Assembly: GCF_008831285.2 (NCBI RefSeq)
Contig: NC_045150.1
Coordinates: 6,894,001 to 6,958,000 of the forward strand
Reading direction: 5' to 3'
From: Nymphaea colorata
Lineage: Eukaryota; Streptophyta; Magnoliopsida; Nymphaeales; Nymphaeaceae
Length of the DNA: 64,000 bases
Made by a program: the position numbers and the translations under genes. The notes beneath the pieces were generated by a model, which worked only from the letters and a program-made list of their open reading frames with translations, ran no database searches and was not told the origin of the DNA. Of this stretch, positions 24,380 through 38,172 are shown in pieces. Within the stretch, counting starts at the first letter, position 1; every line of letters begins with the position of its first letter.

Positions 24380-24910
24380 AGTATTTCAAATTTCTTCACA
24401 GAATAGATTTAATACTGTTCATTCTTTCATCATCTTTGCCTGTAATCCACATTTCATCAACATAATGGTAAACATGCATTTGAATTCTCGACGAAAGAAG
24501 TTGTGGGAGCAAAACATGACTTAGAGCTGCAGCCTATGACGACCATATTAACTTTTTAAACCAAGCTTGCCTTAATAATTAATTCATAAAGGGTCCTACT
24601 CAAGTGAAGCAAATTAAATTCGGGAATATTCATGCCTAAGAGGGCATTTATATAAATTTCCATCTGTAATAACATTTTCAATTTCTTTTTCCGAAAAAAA
24701 TCTCAGTTGTTTACATAATGGTGGACGTAAAAAGTGTTTTTCTTTTCATTAGATAGTTGTTGTACTTCCCATGTTTTAACTCAATTTGAAGCCATTCCTT
24801 GCCCATAGCTTCTACCCATTCAAAATTATTCCCTGTTTTTTTAATAGTTTCTTGTCTCAAACGAAGAGTGGATAACATTTGTAAAAGAAGCTCTAGAGCC
24901 ATGGTGAAAA
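24380..24910 (-). mobile_element. Degenerate Ty1/copia reverse transcriptase, minus strand
   Basis: The minus strand encodes YHYVDEMWITGKDDERMNSI near 24405-24480, a damaged version of the copia RT catalytic block YVDDMLITG. Upstream in the same orientation, the open frame 24902-24711 includes NNFEWVEAMGKEW, which resembles the W..AM..E start of copia RT. The second catalytic Asp has become Glu, and stops follow. Confidence 0.5.
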
Positions 24911-25407
24911 GGATTGAATGAGATAAGCATACTGGAAAATTTTTTAATCATGTTCGATCTTCAGATATTAGATTCACTAGTTTTGAGAATGTTAACCAAG
25001 CTCATTTTGATTGCAAATCTCTTTTAATGGTATTTTGAGAAGCACTTTTAACCCTATATGTAATAGATGTTCCCATTTGGTAGACCATTTTTAGTTTCGA
25101 ACATCAAATAATCCCTATTTTATTTTTTCTCTCTTAATCGAAACATTCGAACTATTGCCTCATGATAACAAGTCAAGCGAGAAGGATAATTTACATCATC
25201 ATAAGGCTTACACTTTCCGATACCAATTTCATTTTCTACAGAACTTACCTTTTTAGATACATAGTTTATCATTTTAAGGCCATAAAATATAAACATTTTT
25301 GGGTTTTAAATGGCAGAAGAAAAAGCTCTTGGTATTGTTGATGGGCAACGTTATTACGTCGAAAAATTTTCGAAAGAGAAAACAATATAAGGCTTGTTAT
25401 TGCCAAG

Positions 25408-25688
25408 AGTAGGGATGAAAATGGTCAGATAAACATCTCACTGTAACCCAAAACCAGATTTGTATAGCAAGATCCATAAAGGCAAAAGGAATTCAAAGCA
25501 ATATCAGACTTGAATTCAGCATATGATTCAGGTAAAAGTCGAATGTTTCTCTTATTGCATCCAAATTCAGTTTCAAATTTTCAAGTCTGGACCCAAATCC
25601 GAGTCCAACACGAAGTAATGAAGACCCAATCAAATTGGATATAATAAATGGTAGATCCAACCCGAGTTGGGACAGCCGACATCCCTAC
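25408..25688. mobile_element. hAT-like element with GTAGGGATG inverted ends
   Basis: The left end GTAGGGATGAAAATGG and the right end CGACATCCCTAC are inverted repeats around about 280 bp with CAAATTCAG and CCAAATCCGAGTCC phrases. It is related in style to the two other GGGATGTCAAT elements. Confidence 0.5.
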
Positions 25689-26238
25689 CTCCAGGAATGA
25701 CATTCTTCCTCGTACCAAAGGTCCAAAACTATGAGGATAGCATTTTTATACAAACAGAGAGAAAATGTACCACTACTAAATTCCATCTTCGTGGTAACGT
25801 TATGGGATAAACCAGATTTCAATGGAACTGGACTTGACTTTGATGATTCTGGAACCTGTTCAGTGACTCACGATTTGGCACTAAGAAATGGAATTTGCCA
25901 TTTCTTATGCAACAGATGACACCAATATACACGCGTATGATTACAACACAAGGTTTTGTACAGATAAATCACCTACATCCGATTTTATACAGATAAAGGC
26001 AAGAAAAGCCAAAACCAACAACAAATTGAATCTCATAACTCTGCTGCGACATAACCTCAGGCACAGCTATACAACTCGCCAGATATCTTTCACCCTCTGT
26101 AAGTTCTTCACAAACTAGTGGGGAGGCGTTGACCTTAATGTTGGCGAAAGTGTAAGATAAACAGCCCTCTGTATGGTATCAACTAAGCAGCAACTTCTGA
26201 AACTTGGAACTTGTAATGGATTTGCAACTGATTTAAGA

Positions 26239-29200
26239 TCATCTTCTCAAGAGAGGGTTTCCAGGAGATATCCTGAAAGGTAGGAAGGCATATATGTCAG
26301 TATTTTTTGATTTTTCTTCAAATGTTAACCTTAACCAAGAGAAGACAAATCACTCACTGTAGATGTAATCCAGCTTTTCTTAGATTTGCTGGTATTTTCC
26401 CTGTGAGATTGTTGTTTTGCAAGTACCTGGTTGAAAACACAAAACACAATATTGTTGTTTCACTGTCTGATGATACAATCCCAATAATAATATTTGGCAG
26501 ATTTCCTATCTAACATCACCAGAAGCCAGTCCATGCTACAGAAATCAGGTAAATGTACTATATGATCAGCTACTGGTCCTAGGAAATGACAAGAAAATTA
26601 CCAGTATTTCTGCAGACGCAGATGAAAAACACAAACCAACAACAGTATTTCAGTAAGCTGAACTATCATTACTGGTTTATATTTTCATGTTATGCTCTAA
26701 GAGTTTGCAATGAAGTCTTCAATTCACTACAGAGTGTTTTACTGTATAACCAATTTGGGAGAAGGAATTTTTGTCATAAAAAACAGAAACAACAGGGTTT
26801 TGCACTTGCATGACAATTATCAAAGCACATTTCCAGTGACCATGAAAGCCACCTGCCTAATACATTATAAGGTCATCAACTGGTAAACATCTATCAGATT
26901 CTTTGACCTGTATCTTGTTCTTTTATAAGTTTCCTTGGCTCCAGACTTCTTACTCACTCTTCTTAACAATTAATTTTGACATAGAAAATGTCCATCAAAC
27001 AATTACCAGTCGACCTTGTAAAGGGTGACATATGGATATGAATATCCTATCCAGAAGGAGGGGAAGAAAAGGATCTTCCGCACAACATGCCAATGAACAA
27101 CTTAACATAAATTAACATTGAAGAATCATGAAAGAAATTCTCATTAGGTTTCCAGTTTCCTACACCATGCCTTCTTAATCTCAAGTCTATAGTAGAGGAC
27201 AATGCATCAATAAACAATTACTCAAGTCCCAAATTATTTTTCAAACTTCTGTGTCTAGAAGACAAAGCAACCATAAACAATTTATTCTGTATTTTGACTT
27301 TAATTTCTAAAAGATTACTTGGAGAAGTAGAAGGATGAAAAAAATGTAACAAACAACACCTAAGTCCTAACATGAAAATCACAAGAACTTTTATTACTTA
27401 CAGTTCACGTAGATTTTGAACCATTCCTAGTGTCGATGGAATAGTTCCATTGAGTTCATTATTCTCCAGATGCCTGCAACAATATATGAATCAGGGTCCT
27501 CATGAGATATGAGACAGGGCAGTCAATCAAGAACAGGTTCAAGAATCATAATGCTCAGCGTCTGAGTTGATTCAGGAATGACTGGGTAAGGGTCACTATA
27601 CATCAACTAGCACAAAAAATTGAAAGTAGAAAATTGATAAGTGAAGTTAAATTTGCATATTAACAGTGGGTATGATGTATCTTGCCCAAACTGCACAACC
27701 AAGTTTTCGACTTTTCTAAGACTTGTTAAACCACAAAATAACAACCCATGGAAATAACATTACTTACAGTATCTTTAGCCTTTTCAACGGTCTCAGATCA
27801 GGAATGGTTCCTGAAAACTTATTGTACCCAAGCCAACTGCAATCATCATAGCCAGATAACAGTACAAAAGTTTACTCAAGAACATAAAAGAGAAACAAAA
27901 AAACTGGAAAAAAAAAATCAAAAAGCAGCTCACATCTCATCAAGCGCTGACATTTTGGCAATCAATGGTGGCAAAGATCCACTAATACCCATGCCAGTTA
28001 AATTCCTGTCCAAATCCAGGAAAGGAATGTAAAGTCAAAAAATCAGTTGTTTCTATATAAAAGGCTCGAAAGAGGTCATATGAGAAAGCTTTAGCACTCA
28101 CAGGCGAACCACACGAACTCGCGAACCTTCGTAACATGTGACGCCAGTCCAAGAGTTCTCTTGAGGCAAACAAGGATCTCCATTCCAATCCAATGGTGGC
28201 GTAAGCATGCTTCTCTTTAGTGCTTCCAAGGCAATAACTGCATCCAACCCAGCATATCAGCAAGTCCATATTGTGCAGCAATGCAAAAGAAATTGGGTTA
28301 ATCAGTAAAAGAAGGACTATACCATCTCTTGTTAATGTTCTCCCTCCAAGATTCACTATTTGAAGAAGCTCTCCAGCATTAATAACTGGTCCAACAGCTG
28401 ACTGTGCAGAGGCTGACAACGAGATCCTTGTAAAATTAAATAGAGGCCACCTCGTAGCAAACACAACCTCCCCACCAGGTGTAACATTCAAGTTTCGGTA
28501 GAATTCCACGTTATTAACAGACACGCTTAAGGCTCTCCAGGGTGGTGATCCAGGAACTTGGTGATGTCTAAAATACAGGGCAATATAGTAACTTGAGTTC
28601 TGAAGGGCTACAGAGGGCCACTGAAGTTCCAATTTTTTCCCTTCCTTTGGTGTCAATCCGGTATCAAACACCTTTGATGGTGGCATATTCCAAAACCCAG
28701 TCACAGAGACATTTGAAGTGGTGCTGAATGACTGATTATCAGGAAACTGATCCCAGAAGCGATCAAACTGATCATCAGGAAACCTTAAATTCAAATGAAC
28801 AACAAGTGTCTTAGGTTGCTACGCTCCAATTGGAAATTAAGCAAAAGACAAAAACGAACTCAGCATCCATAAACCCAAGTTCACAAAGAAAGTACCAAGC
28901 TAAACTAAACCCGTACTCTAAATAACAAAAACAGCAGTCTGCCATAATTTACTAGCAAATCCAATTACCACCATCTCTTTTTTACAAAATTATGCAATAA
29001 CAACTGGCCTATACAGAACAGTCATCTTCTTTTAAGCTACATCATAAGAAGTTATAACGACAATGATCACTGTACATGTTGTTTCTCAAGTCGTGATTAA
29101 CCACTCCGTTCCACTTAATGAGGCCACCACACAAACCATTTCGTTATTGAACATAACGCTACAGCAAATACTTAAACAAGATCAAACCAACTATCGAAAC

Positions 29201-30332
29201 GGGATTCAAAAATAACAAACAGCGCTACTTTATTCGAGTATTTCCAATAATAGAAGTCCAACAACTCATACTATGTGAAAAACAGCAACTCTAATGACCA
29301 ATATAAAATCAAACTACCTCATCCGATAATGTTTCCATCAGAAAGAATCATAGAATTTACTTGAAAAGATGAAAAGGATCAGCGCGACTAGGAACAGAAC
29401 CCAGTATGGCAGTATCCAATTCCAAATTGGACATAATTCTATCAAGAATATTAAACGCTTACAGAGGTTTACATCCATTTCTAATTCAAAATATGTGATT
29501 GACAGAATAATTGGTCGAAATTAACAAAATTTTAATGTTAAAACCGAGACACACACTCTAAAACCACCAAAGAAAAAAGCTTCAGACACATGAAACCAAA
29601 AGCTCTACCTGATCGTTTTGCCTCCATAGCCGAACGCGTGCCGGGCGACGGTGCTGAGTGCATGTTTCCCAAAGTCAGTCGAATTATAAACCGAGCCCTC
29701 CAAACGTATCAATTGAATAGCAGAAATGAAGGGATAGGTGGTCGTCTTCTTGTTCCTCGCCACGCAAACGCTGATCGTCTTCCTGGTAGCGGCAAGAATG
29801 AGCTCGTAAAAGGAAGGCCGGTTCATGGCGTAATCCTTCGAGGTGTTGACCGTGCTCCAGAAGGTCCCATCCACAATTTGGTCAAAGACCGGAGGAACGT
29901 TCCGGCCATCAAATCCCCCGTAGAAGTACGCTGTCCTGACGAGGTAGCGGATGCCACGGAGGACCGGGAGGACGAAGCACGACTTCCGGGCCGTTTCATT
30001 GAAGTAACGGAGGGTGGAGAAGACAGGGTCTGTGTTGGGGCGCTTCAGGGACGCTGAGGAACCTGTAGTGATGTAGGAGGAGTCGGGAGTCCATGACAGC
30101 CCGTTTGAGACGATCGACCGCGACGACCCGCAGTTGATCATAAGACCTGCAAAAACAGCAAAAATCGAAATTAGACGTCCATGAGAGACAGAGACAGGCA
30201 GAGAGAAATCGAGGGGGGAGAGAGAGAAAGAGAGAGAGAGAGACCATTGCGAGCTGTTATCTGAGATTGGGAGATGAAGAACAGGGTGGAGAAGAAGAAG
30301 AAGAAGAGAGGGAGAGAGGTAGAGGGAGCCAT
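26239..30332 (-). CDS. Secreted malectin-like (di-glucose-binding) protein with leucine-rich repeats, complete
   Basis: Nine exons on the minus strand: 30332-30245, 30146-29609, 28783-28323, 28237-28102, 28005-27934, 27836-27768, 27473-27402, 26426-26358 and 26272-26239. All phases agree and give 512 aa. Residues 1 to about 28 form a signal peptide (MAPSTSLPL followed by a run of Phe). Residues from about 30 to 360 are a malectin-like carbohydrate-binding region starting LMINCGSS. Exon 4 carries the plant LRR cap motif LDWNGDPCLP...SWTGVTC. Exons 5-8 are 72, 69, 72 and 69 bp, one LRR each (for example GTIPDLRPLKRLKIL). The protein ends QISPGNPLLRR. No transmembrane helix or kinase domain follows, so it is predicted to be apoplastic. 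From memory, Arabidopsis At3g19230 (about 519 aa) and At1g25570 share this architecture; their function is poorly known. Confidence 0.88.
30182..30243 (-). repeat. (GA/CT)n tract covering the first donor site of the LRR gene
   Basis: The plus strand reads as repeated GAGAGA. On the minus strand the intron begins GTCTCTCTCT directly after AATG, so the splice donor is embedded in a CT microsatellite. Confidence 0.8.
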
Positions 30333-32250
30333 GGCGGACAGAGAGAGAGAGAAAAAGAGAGAGAGACAGAGATTTTAAGGAGGTCGACTTCTGAAACGGT
30401 CCAAGGAGGGGGCCGAGTGGGGAGAAAGGAAGAAGCAAGGAATGTCACCAAACGTGAACGGTTAGTTTGTTCGATTCAAAGTGGGAACGATGAAAAGAGT
30501 TTTTCCTAATCATGCTTTACGAAAAGACCCCAACACTTTTAGTGAAATACCAAAAACATGCTCAAACTTTATTACTCTCACTCTTTATGCAATGGCAAAA
30601 TATACTTATGGAAGCGCGTTGTTGTCCCGAAGTATTCATTTCCCCATGTTATTTAATTGAAAAATTTTGAACATTACATGCGGAACTTTGTCGGTAACAA
30701 TTGAATTAAAATTTTTAAAATTATTTAATAATAAATATACATTTTGAGCTTTTAGCGTATTGATTAATAAAATGGTTAAAGCTAAGCCCAAAAACTGAAT
30801 GGAAAAGCAAAAGTTTTACGATGCTTGAAGAATATAGCATAGTTGGTCGAGTAAGTAGCTGTACAGAAAACAAATCATTGGTTCGATTCTAGCTAGTCTT
30901 TGGAGAATTAGCAACTTGTGTTTGGTTTATATCTTAATTATTTTATTTTAAAAAGAAATATTTTTGAAATTAACGTCCAAAAGATATGAATTTTTTAAAT
31001 TAGCACAAAATCTAAAAGAAGGAAAAAATTTGAAAAATGTGTTAACAAACGCCGAACTGAGTAAATATGGATTTTTAAAGTTCAACAAGTACTTAGATAG
31101 ATGTGCCATACATTTTTAAAATTATGAAAAATCAAATTTTGGTGAACTAAAAAAATTGACTGTTGATTATTAAAATTGAACTTGCACACTAAAAAATGCC
31201 AACCAGTGCCAGTATTCCAAAATTCAGCCTGTGGAGCCAAGAGGTTTTTTGTAAGGGGAACGAATAGATAGCTACTTAATATTATATAGTAAAATATTAT
31301 GCGGCAACAATAAGTAATAAATTAATTTATGTGGGGCTCGTGCAGGCAATTAATCTTTTTCTCGTTCAATTGTCATGAGAGAGAATTTTGAAAAAATAAT
31401 GTCAAGAACATTGTGCCTCCCCAAATATATTTTTTTGGACACATGTATCTTAGTATTTTAACCTTTCTACAAGTCTAGCCATAACAGATGAAATATGAAA
31501 ATTTAATTTCTGAATTAAGTTCATCGTTTAAAACGGATTTTATGAATGTAGAACTTTATAAGGGTTGATTTTTAGAACCTTACAAAATCGATCTTATACA
31601 TTTGATTTTTGTGATTTTTTCTAAGTCTTTGAATTCATAACTTGATTTTCATTTGTATGGTAAGATTTGTGAAATTCGAATGGGGGAAGCCCAAGAGGGA
31701 TAATTTTAACCATACTATATTAAAAAAATATATATTAAAAGGGATATTCTTAAAAAAGATATTAAAATTGTAGTTATCAAAGTTATTAAAATTTTATTAA
31801 AAATAAATTAAAACGTAATGTCAAAGTTGTTAAAATTGTAGAGTAGTGCGCCTGAATCCAGTGAATTAGGGTTAAGTGGATAATTGTTAACATATTCTTT
31901 AGTAATGCTTATAATAAAGAACATCTTAGTTCCGTTTTTCTGCAAACAAAGAGATTTAAAATTTGTATAAATTTTATTTACTAGAATTCGTGCGACCTGA
32001 GATAGAGACCCCCAAAAAAAAAAAAAAAATCATAGCTTTATATTAGATTTTGTTTGGACCAATAAGCATGGAAGATGTTCACAAGATAATTATTGTAAGG
32101 GCGAAACCTGTGACATCTGGTGCTAGCTTCTGCTTTTCTTTCTCTCGGTTGGGTCTTCGGTTCCTCTCTTGCAAAACTTAAGAACTGTGAACTACTACCG
32201 ACTCTACCTCTCCCTTTTCTAATTTGATTTATTTTTATTTCTTCATATAT

Positions 32251-32282
<32 letters not shown>

Positions 32283-33256
32283 GTGAACGCTGGCTCTGGT
32301 TATTTAGAGTCACACAATTATCTAATCAAGGCAGTTGATGTAAAGTAGATGAATAGTTGAGAGAAAAATATGTAAGATTAAGTAGTTGAGTGACGTTCAA
32401 TATATATATATATATATATGTGTGTGTGAGAGATCCAACTGCATGTTGACTGGTTTGTCTTTTTTAGAATCATGGTTATGATGATCTCAAAGTGTCATAA
32501 ACCAGATTATTTATTAAATGATAGAGTGCAAGAAAAGGCCCCACCTTAAAAAAAATAATAATTTACATGTAAATTTTAAAAAATTTTATTTGTCTTATAT
32601 AAAAATTTTGAAAAATGATATGTCGTGCCATGTTAAAATATAAAAATTTTAATTGGGTCTCCCTCATAAAAAAGTTTCTGGTTTCGGCCCTGTATATACA
32701 TGTTATATTTTTTCCCTTGAGTTGACCAGCGATCACGTTGAACGGTTTGTTCATTCTTCAGTGTTCTTGCTCCCGTCGTCGTTCCTACCAGCTAAAAACA
32801 TTACAAACAAGAGACCCAACTTTTAGTTAATTACCAAATTACCTGTTCTTTTGAACAATTACAAAATTAAGATATGATTTTTGAAAAAAATAGTTCTCCC
32901 ATTACGGCCATTTAATATGTGGCCCTTTTCTCACCTTTCTCCTGTAGAGGCGAACGGGCATATGGGTTAAAGTGGGTAATTTTTCTTCAAGGCTTTTTTT
33001 TTTATTTTCAAATTAATATTTTTAAGCAATGACTGTTCCTTCACATTGTCCCCTTTAAAAAAAATTTATAGCTCGACCGCTGTTTCCTTTCCTCCGATCC
33101 CTCTGTTGCTGCTGTTGATGTAAAATTGGCCATGCCTAGCCGCCACACCCCTCCTTGAAGCAATCCAAATTAAATTTTGGTCTCTGGTTCTAGAGTTGGA
33201 CTCACATATTGCTACGCTGGAGTTGAGTTTTCACAAGCTCAGCTCAATTGTACATA

Positions 33257-33476
33257 TATATATATGAGTGAGTGAATTGTGACTTTGAGTTATCTAACTA
33301 TCTAAGTTCGTGTGATGTAGATAGATAAAAAAAAACATAAACAAAATAAAAACTAATATTAGATAAGAAAATACTCATCATTTTTTTTCTTTATTTTTTT
33401 CTGAACCATTCATTTTGATAGATCAAACTATTCTTATTAAATGACATGATGATCTAAAAAACAAGAGTTACCATTC

Positions 33477-33521
<45 letters not shown>

Positions 33522-33591
33522 TGGGTGAATTGTGACTTTGAGTTATGTAACTGTCTAAGTTCATGTGATGTATAAGTTATTTAAGTTCATA

Positions 33592-33643
<52 letters not shown>

Positions 33644-33860
33644 TGAGTGAATTGTGACTTTGAGTTATGTAACTATCTAAGTTCATGTGATGTAGATAGT
33701 AAAAAAAAACATAAAAAAATAAACACTAATAATGAAAATACTCGTGACTTTATTTTTCTTGGTTTTATTTTTTTAACCGTTCATTTTGATGGATCGAACT
33801 ATTCTTATTAAATGGCACGTTGATTTAAAAAACTAAAGTTACCATATTTATATCTTTTAC
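33257..33860. repeat. Three copies of an (AT)n-anchored repeat
   Basis: Each copy starts with (AT)n, then GAGTGRGTGAATTGTGACTT and TGAGTTATNTAACTNTCTAA. Copy 1 runs about 33260-33480, copy 2 is short (33519-33590), and copy 3 runs about 33641-33860. Copies 1 and 3 share TTCATTTTGATRGATC and AACTATTCTTATTAAATG. Two perfect (AT)n runs, 33479-33518 and 33601-33640, separate them. Confidence 0.75.
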
Positions 33861-35458
33861 TATAATGACGTCTGCCTGTTCTTGGTCCCCGATCATATTA
33901 TATATATTATATGACACTGGCGTCAGCCATATTGGTTGTGGTCCTGATGTTCCTCTTTGTGGAAGAAACAGTCGTATGGCATCATCTTCTTCAAGTCTAC
34001 CACCAACACCAATGACGGCTTACAAGTTTTGGTGGAGGAGAGGACTTGGAGGGTCGTCAGATACCCTTCTCCTCTCAATTAGAATTAGATCTAAGAAACA
34101 GACAAGGAGAGTGCTGGCCGATAGTCAAGTCCTCGGCTCTTGGATTGCCCCGCTATGTCTTCCAGTCGAACTTGACAATGTCAGCTCGTGCTCGACTCGA
34201 CTCAATAGACCAAGTCAAAGCTCAACCTCATCTCATTTAAGTTGGTTTCGCAACACCCATTTAAGTGACAAGATTTTTTAATAAGCTTGTTTAATCAAAT
34301 CAACTTAACATAAAATGAAATTGTAAATATACATGAAATCATGTCGAGTCGAGCCGAGGCGAGTCAACCTGTTTGTGAACTCGACCTTAAATCGAGCTTG
34401 ACTTGTTTAGCAAAAAGGCTGGCTCGCTCTCGAGCTCATTGTTCAGCCCTACCAAAATGTATGCATCATGTCTCTGGTCCGACTTGTGAGGGACTATGCT
34501 CCCATGCTATGAAGGACTCTCTTGTTCGACTTGCGGGTAACTATGCTTCTGTACTATAAGGGAGGTGGGTCATACCTGCAAGTTGAAGCACGTTGAGATC
34601 TTAGGACAAAGAAAAGGTGAGAGGGCTTCGGCTCTCACCTAAGTGACATGATTAATCCTCCTGCTCAGTCGGAAAGCTGATACATATATACATAATACAA
34701 GACCGCAATCCGATACTTATACGTATAATACGACACCCCAATCTTGTGGGTTGGGAAATAATACAACAATTACTATGAGATCCTATAATGTAGGAAGAGC
34801 AAGTATTCTTCCTGTTTTACATTATTCTAATTACGATTTTCTTTTTCAGAATCCAAACTGCTTTTCTTTTTCACAATACAACAAAAAGTTTGAGTCGTTC
34901 TACATTCTTGCACCCATATTCTGAAAATCTCAGGAATGACAATGCATGTTGTAATATTTTTACTCCTTTACACATGTATCGAGCTTCAGCTAGAGCTATA
35001 GTGCTTTAGCTTGCCTCGAGCCCAGTAAGCTAACTGAACTTGCGTAAGCCAATAAGCTTGATAAGGTACATGAGAATACTCAAAGTTTAATATTCTAGTT
35101 GAATCCTTGTAACTCAAACTCCGCTCATTTATAAATTTCGAGCTTAAATTTAAGATTGAGATCGAACTTGCTTAGCAAATGAGTCGAGATCGAGTTGAAC
35201 TGAACTGAGCAAGTTCAAGTCCAGCCCTTAAACACCCAATAACTCGTCTTTGAAAGGATTAATGCAATCCCTCAAAGAAGTTCACCACCGCATGAAAGAA
35301 GAAGAAGTAGATCGTGTAGTCCTAAAAAGTGTGATATAGAATTTTTCTTTCTAGTGCTTTTCATCCACAACTGATTATGTGTTAGCATGTTAGGCACCCC
35401 TTGAAATTTGAAATCCAATGTTTCGGTGTATCTTGTCCAAAAATTTCTACTTTGGCCA

Positions 35459-35865
35459 CTAGGGATGTCAATACATCCAACTTGAATTAGATATACGATG
35501 GAACCATTTCGAAAAAATCGGATATGGAAAAAACTTTAATATCTGACAAAGAGATCGGGTTGGATTCAGATTTTAAAAATAACATATGATAGGATTCGGA
35601 TTTGGATATGCATAAATATCCATTCAGATTCGAATATGGATTCGGACCAATCAATTGTTAAACAAATATCCTATATCCAATACTATTGCTTTTTAAAAAT
35701 CTGCCAAATTTGGTTTAAAATTCAGATTTGGATTCGAATATGAATGTAAAAATCAGATTCAGATTGGATTCGGAAATCGGATTATGATTCAGATACAACT
35801 TTTTTTTATTCCTATTTGAATCCTAATTCGAATTTGAATATATGAATATCCGAACAAAAAAAAGA
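35459..35865 (+). mobile_element. hAT-like non-autonomous element, GGATTTGGAT-rich, copy 2
   Basis: It starts CTAGGGATGTCAAT and continues with GGATTCGGATTTGGATATGC and a GAATATGAATGTAAAAATCAG segment shared with copy 1 at 2.8-3.2 kb. The right border is not sharp. Confidence 0.45.
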
Positions 35866-38172
35866 TATAATTAAAAGTATGTTTGATTACATCAGTGCCA
35901 AAAACCTTTTGGTTGGCCTTAGAGATTAAGTCGTTGAGAATTGTTCTGAAAATATTGATTGCACAATCTTCTTTTTAGCAGCAGTTCCTCTGAAGTAGAC
36001 AGGCTATGGACCATAGTGAAGGCTAATTCATTAGACTTTACTAAATTGACTGCCCTTGTTTAAGTGACTCAGAAAGATGAGGTAATTTTGTCATCCTTTT
36101 ACACTATGATTTCAAGATAAGAAAAAAATTTTTCAATTAAGAGTTTGTTTCTTTCACTGCCAAGAGTAGCAGTATAGCTACTACCGTAGTTCGTACTGCT
36201 ACAACTATAGATTAAATTAGCAATATATAGAAGAGCAATCTTAATTCTTACTTTTCTGGTGATCTTTAAATCAGTACTACGGTACACTGTAATTTGGAAC
36301 ACTTGAATGTTATTTGTCATTGTTAACTCTTGCTAGCTCTATTGTTATTTCTTCTCTACAATTTGGAACAGTGTATTATGTGAGTTTATATTTAGACATC
36401 TCTGGTAATGCTGAATCTTACATTTCTATTATGTCAGTACATTATGGCATGTCTTTTCCCACAAAAATAAAATTTACGACCTTCTCATAGTGATGATATA
36501 ATGAAGATGCCATTTGGAGGTTGGGTAACGTGGAAACTTAAGGGGACGTTTTATAGCCTCACATATGAGGTCCGAGGCGATTGGAGATTATTGGGATTCT
36601 CAAATCGCAGAGTTAAGATCGTACCCCTCCTCCCATCCGACTTCAAATATGAGGTTTTGACCTTAAATTGAGGAACCCAAATACTCATTTTTCACATAGT
36701 GATCATAAAATTTGATTTTGTTTACATTGCCACAAAAGGGAGATGTTAGATCAGCATCAGATCTGATACCTTATGCTATCAAACACACTCTGGATTTTGC
36801 CCCAGGTAAGTTTTATTGTGTTTTGTGTTACTTGGAACTCCTTCTGTACTTTCTATTTGATACATACTAATGCTGCATATTTAGTGGTAATCCTTTACTT
36901 ACATTATGTTTGCCGTATTCTATTGTCATGCTTTTGTTTCTCAACCTCCCCTAACTATATGTGTCATTTGAATGGCTGGCTAATATTATTGAATTGGCAT
37001 TTCAGTTGTACACTTCGTGTTCAATAGATCAAACATGTCTGCAACAACTGATCCTTCTCAAGTTAACCTCTCTTGGCGGCTGACACTTCAAAAATCATGG
37101 AGAAGCTTAAGCCATGGCATCATATGCTTGACTTTCATGCTTAAGCCATGACTTTACTTTATGTCAAACATAAATCATAACAAAATTGTTTCTGAAGCGT
37201 TTCATGCAGGTAAGGCAAGGAAAATGTCCTCTTCATCCTTTTTCCACTGTATCCTTTCCATTTTTGTGCTAGGGCCAACTCCAAGCATTGAACCGAATGT
37301 TATCTTCCCCACTTCCATTATACTACATGATAACAAATGGACATACACTAGCAAGCTAGTATTTCACATTGTTCTCAATGAAGCTCCTGTTTTATTTGAA
37401 AACACATAATGTGACGAAGATCATCATTTATGTTAGACACCAAAACTAAGACCGTGTATGTGAGGTCTTCTCATACAGTCTCGTGTCTCAAGCAAACCAA
37501 GGGAAACCAACTACTGATAAAGTTAAAATTAATCAACTTCTTCTTTGTCACTATCAATTACTTGGACCCATCAAGCCATTTGAGCATATACCCAAGACAC
37601 TCAACTTCTACATCTTATGCGGCAGAGGGATCGGGTAAGGGCAGCGATGAGCTTAGTTGAAGAGGTCATTTGAAGGAGAATCAGGGAACCCCCTGTAGCT
37701 GTTGGAACTCTGCAGAACTAAACGTACCGTGGTTCATAAACTAACTTAATGGCGTCAAACGTGACTCCACTTGGGCAAATGGTGGGTACTCGGGTTGGGA
37801 AGACTGCTACGGCGGCTTTGAGGCCTTTACGTTTTAATTTGATCTGGTTGACATCTGCCTCACTAAGTCTAGCCAACATGAGAGAGAGATAGAGAGAGAT
37901 TTTTCATTGATGATTATCAGATACAATTTTTCCTTTGGCAATGACAGGAAACAGAATATCATTCTTTGTGTGGAAGTTTTCTATTAACGAACCCTTGTAC
38001 AGCCACTTCTGTTGAATCCAAGAAATTTCTATTTGCATTGTCGGCTTGAGTGCGCAGCAGATTCACGAATCTTTAAGTAAACAGAGGCATGCATCTACAA
38101 AAGAATCCCCCATCCAAACCACTTTGCTTAATCCCAATAAACAATCTTCGTAACAAACTCCTCCAAGTGATG

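Larger units (their letters stand above)
30333..38172. other. Gene-free repeat-rich intergenic region
   Basis: The first part should be the LRR gene's promoter. The rest holds the repeats listed separately. Short frames around 36.7-37.7 kb show no domain. No supported gene. Confidence 0.5.

Noticed and set aside
29590-30057. 155-codon plus-strand frame
   Set aside because: Antisense to exon 2 of the malectin-LRR gene.
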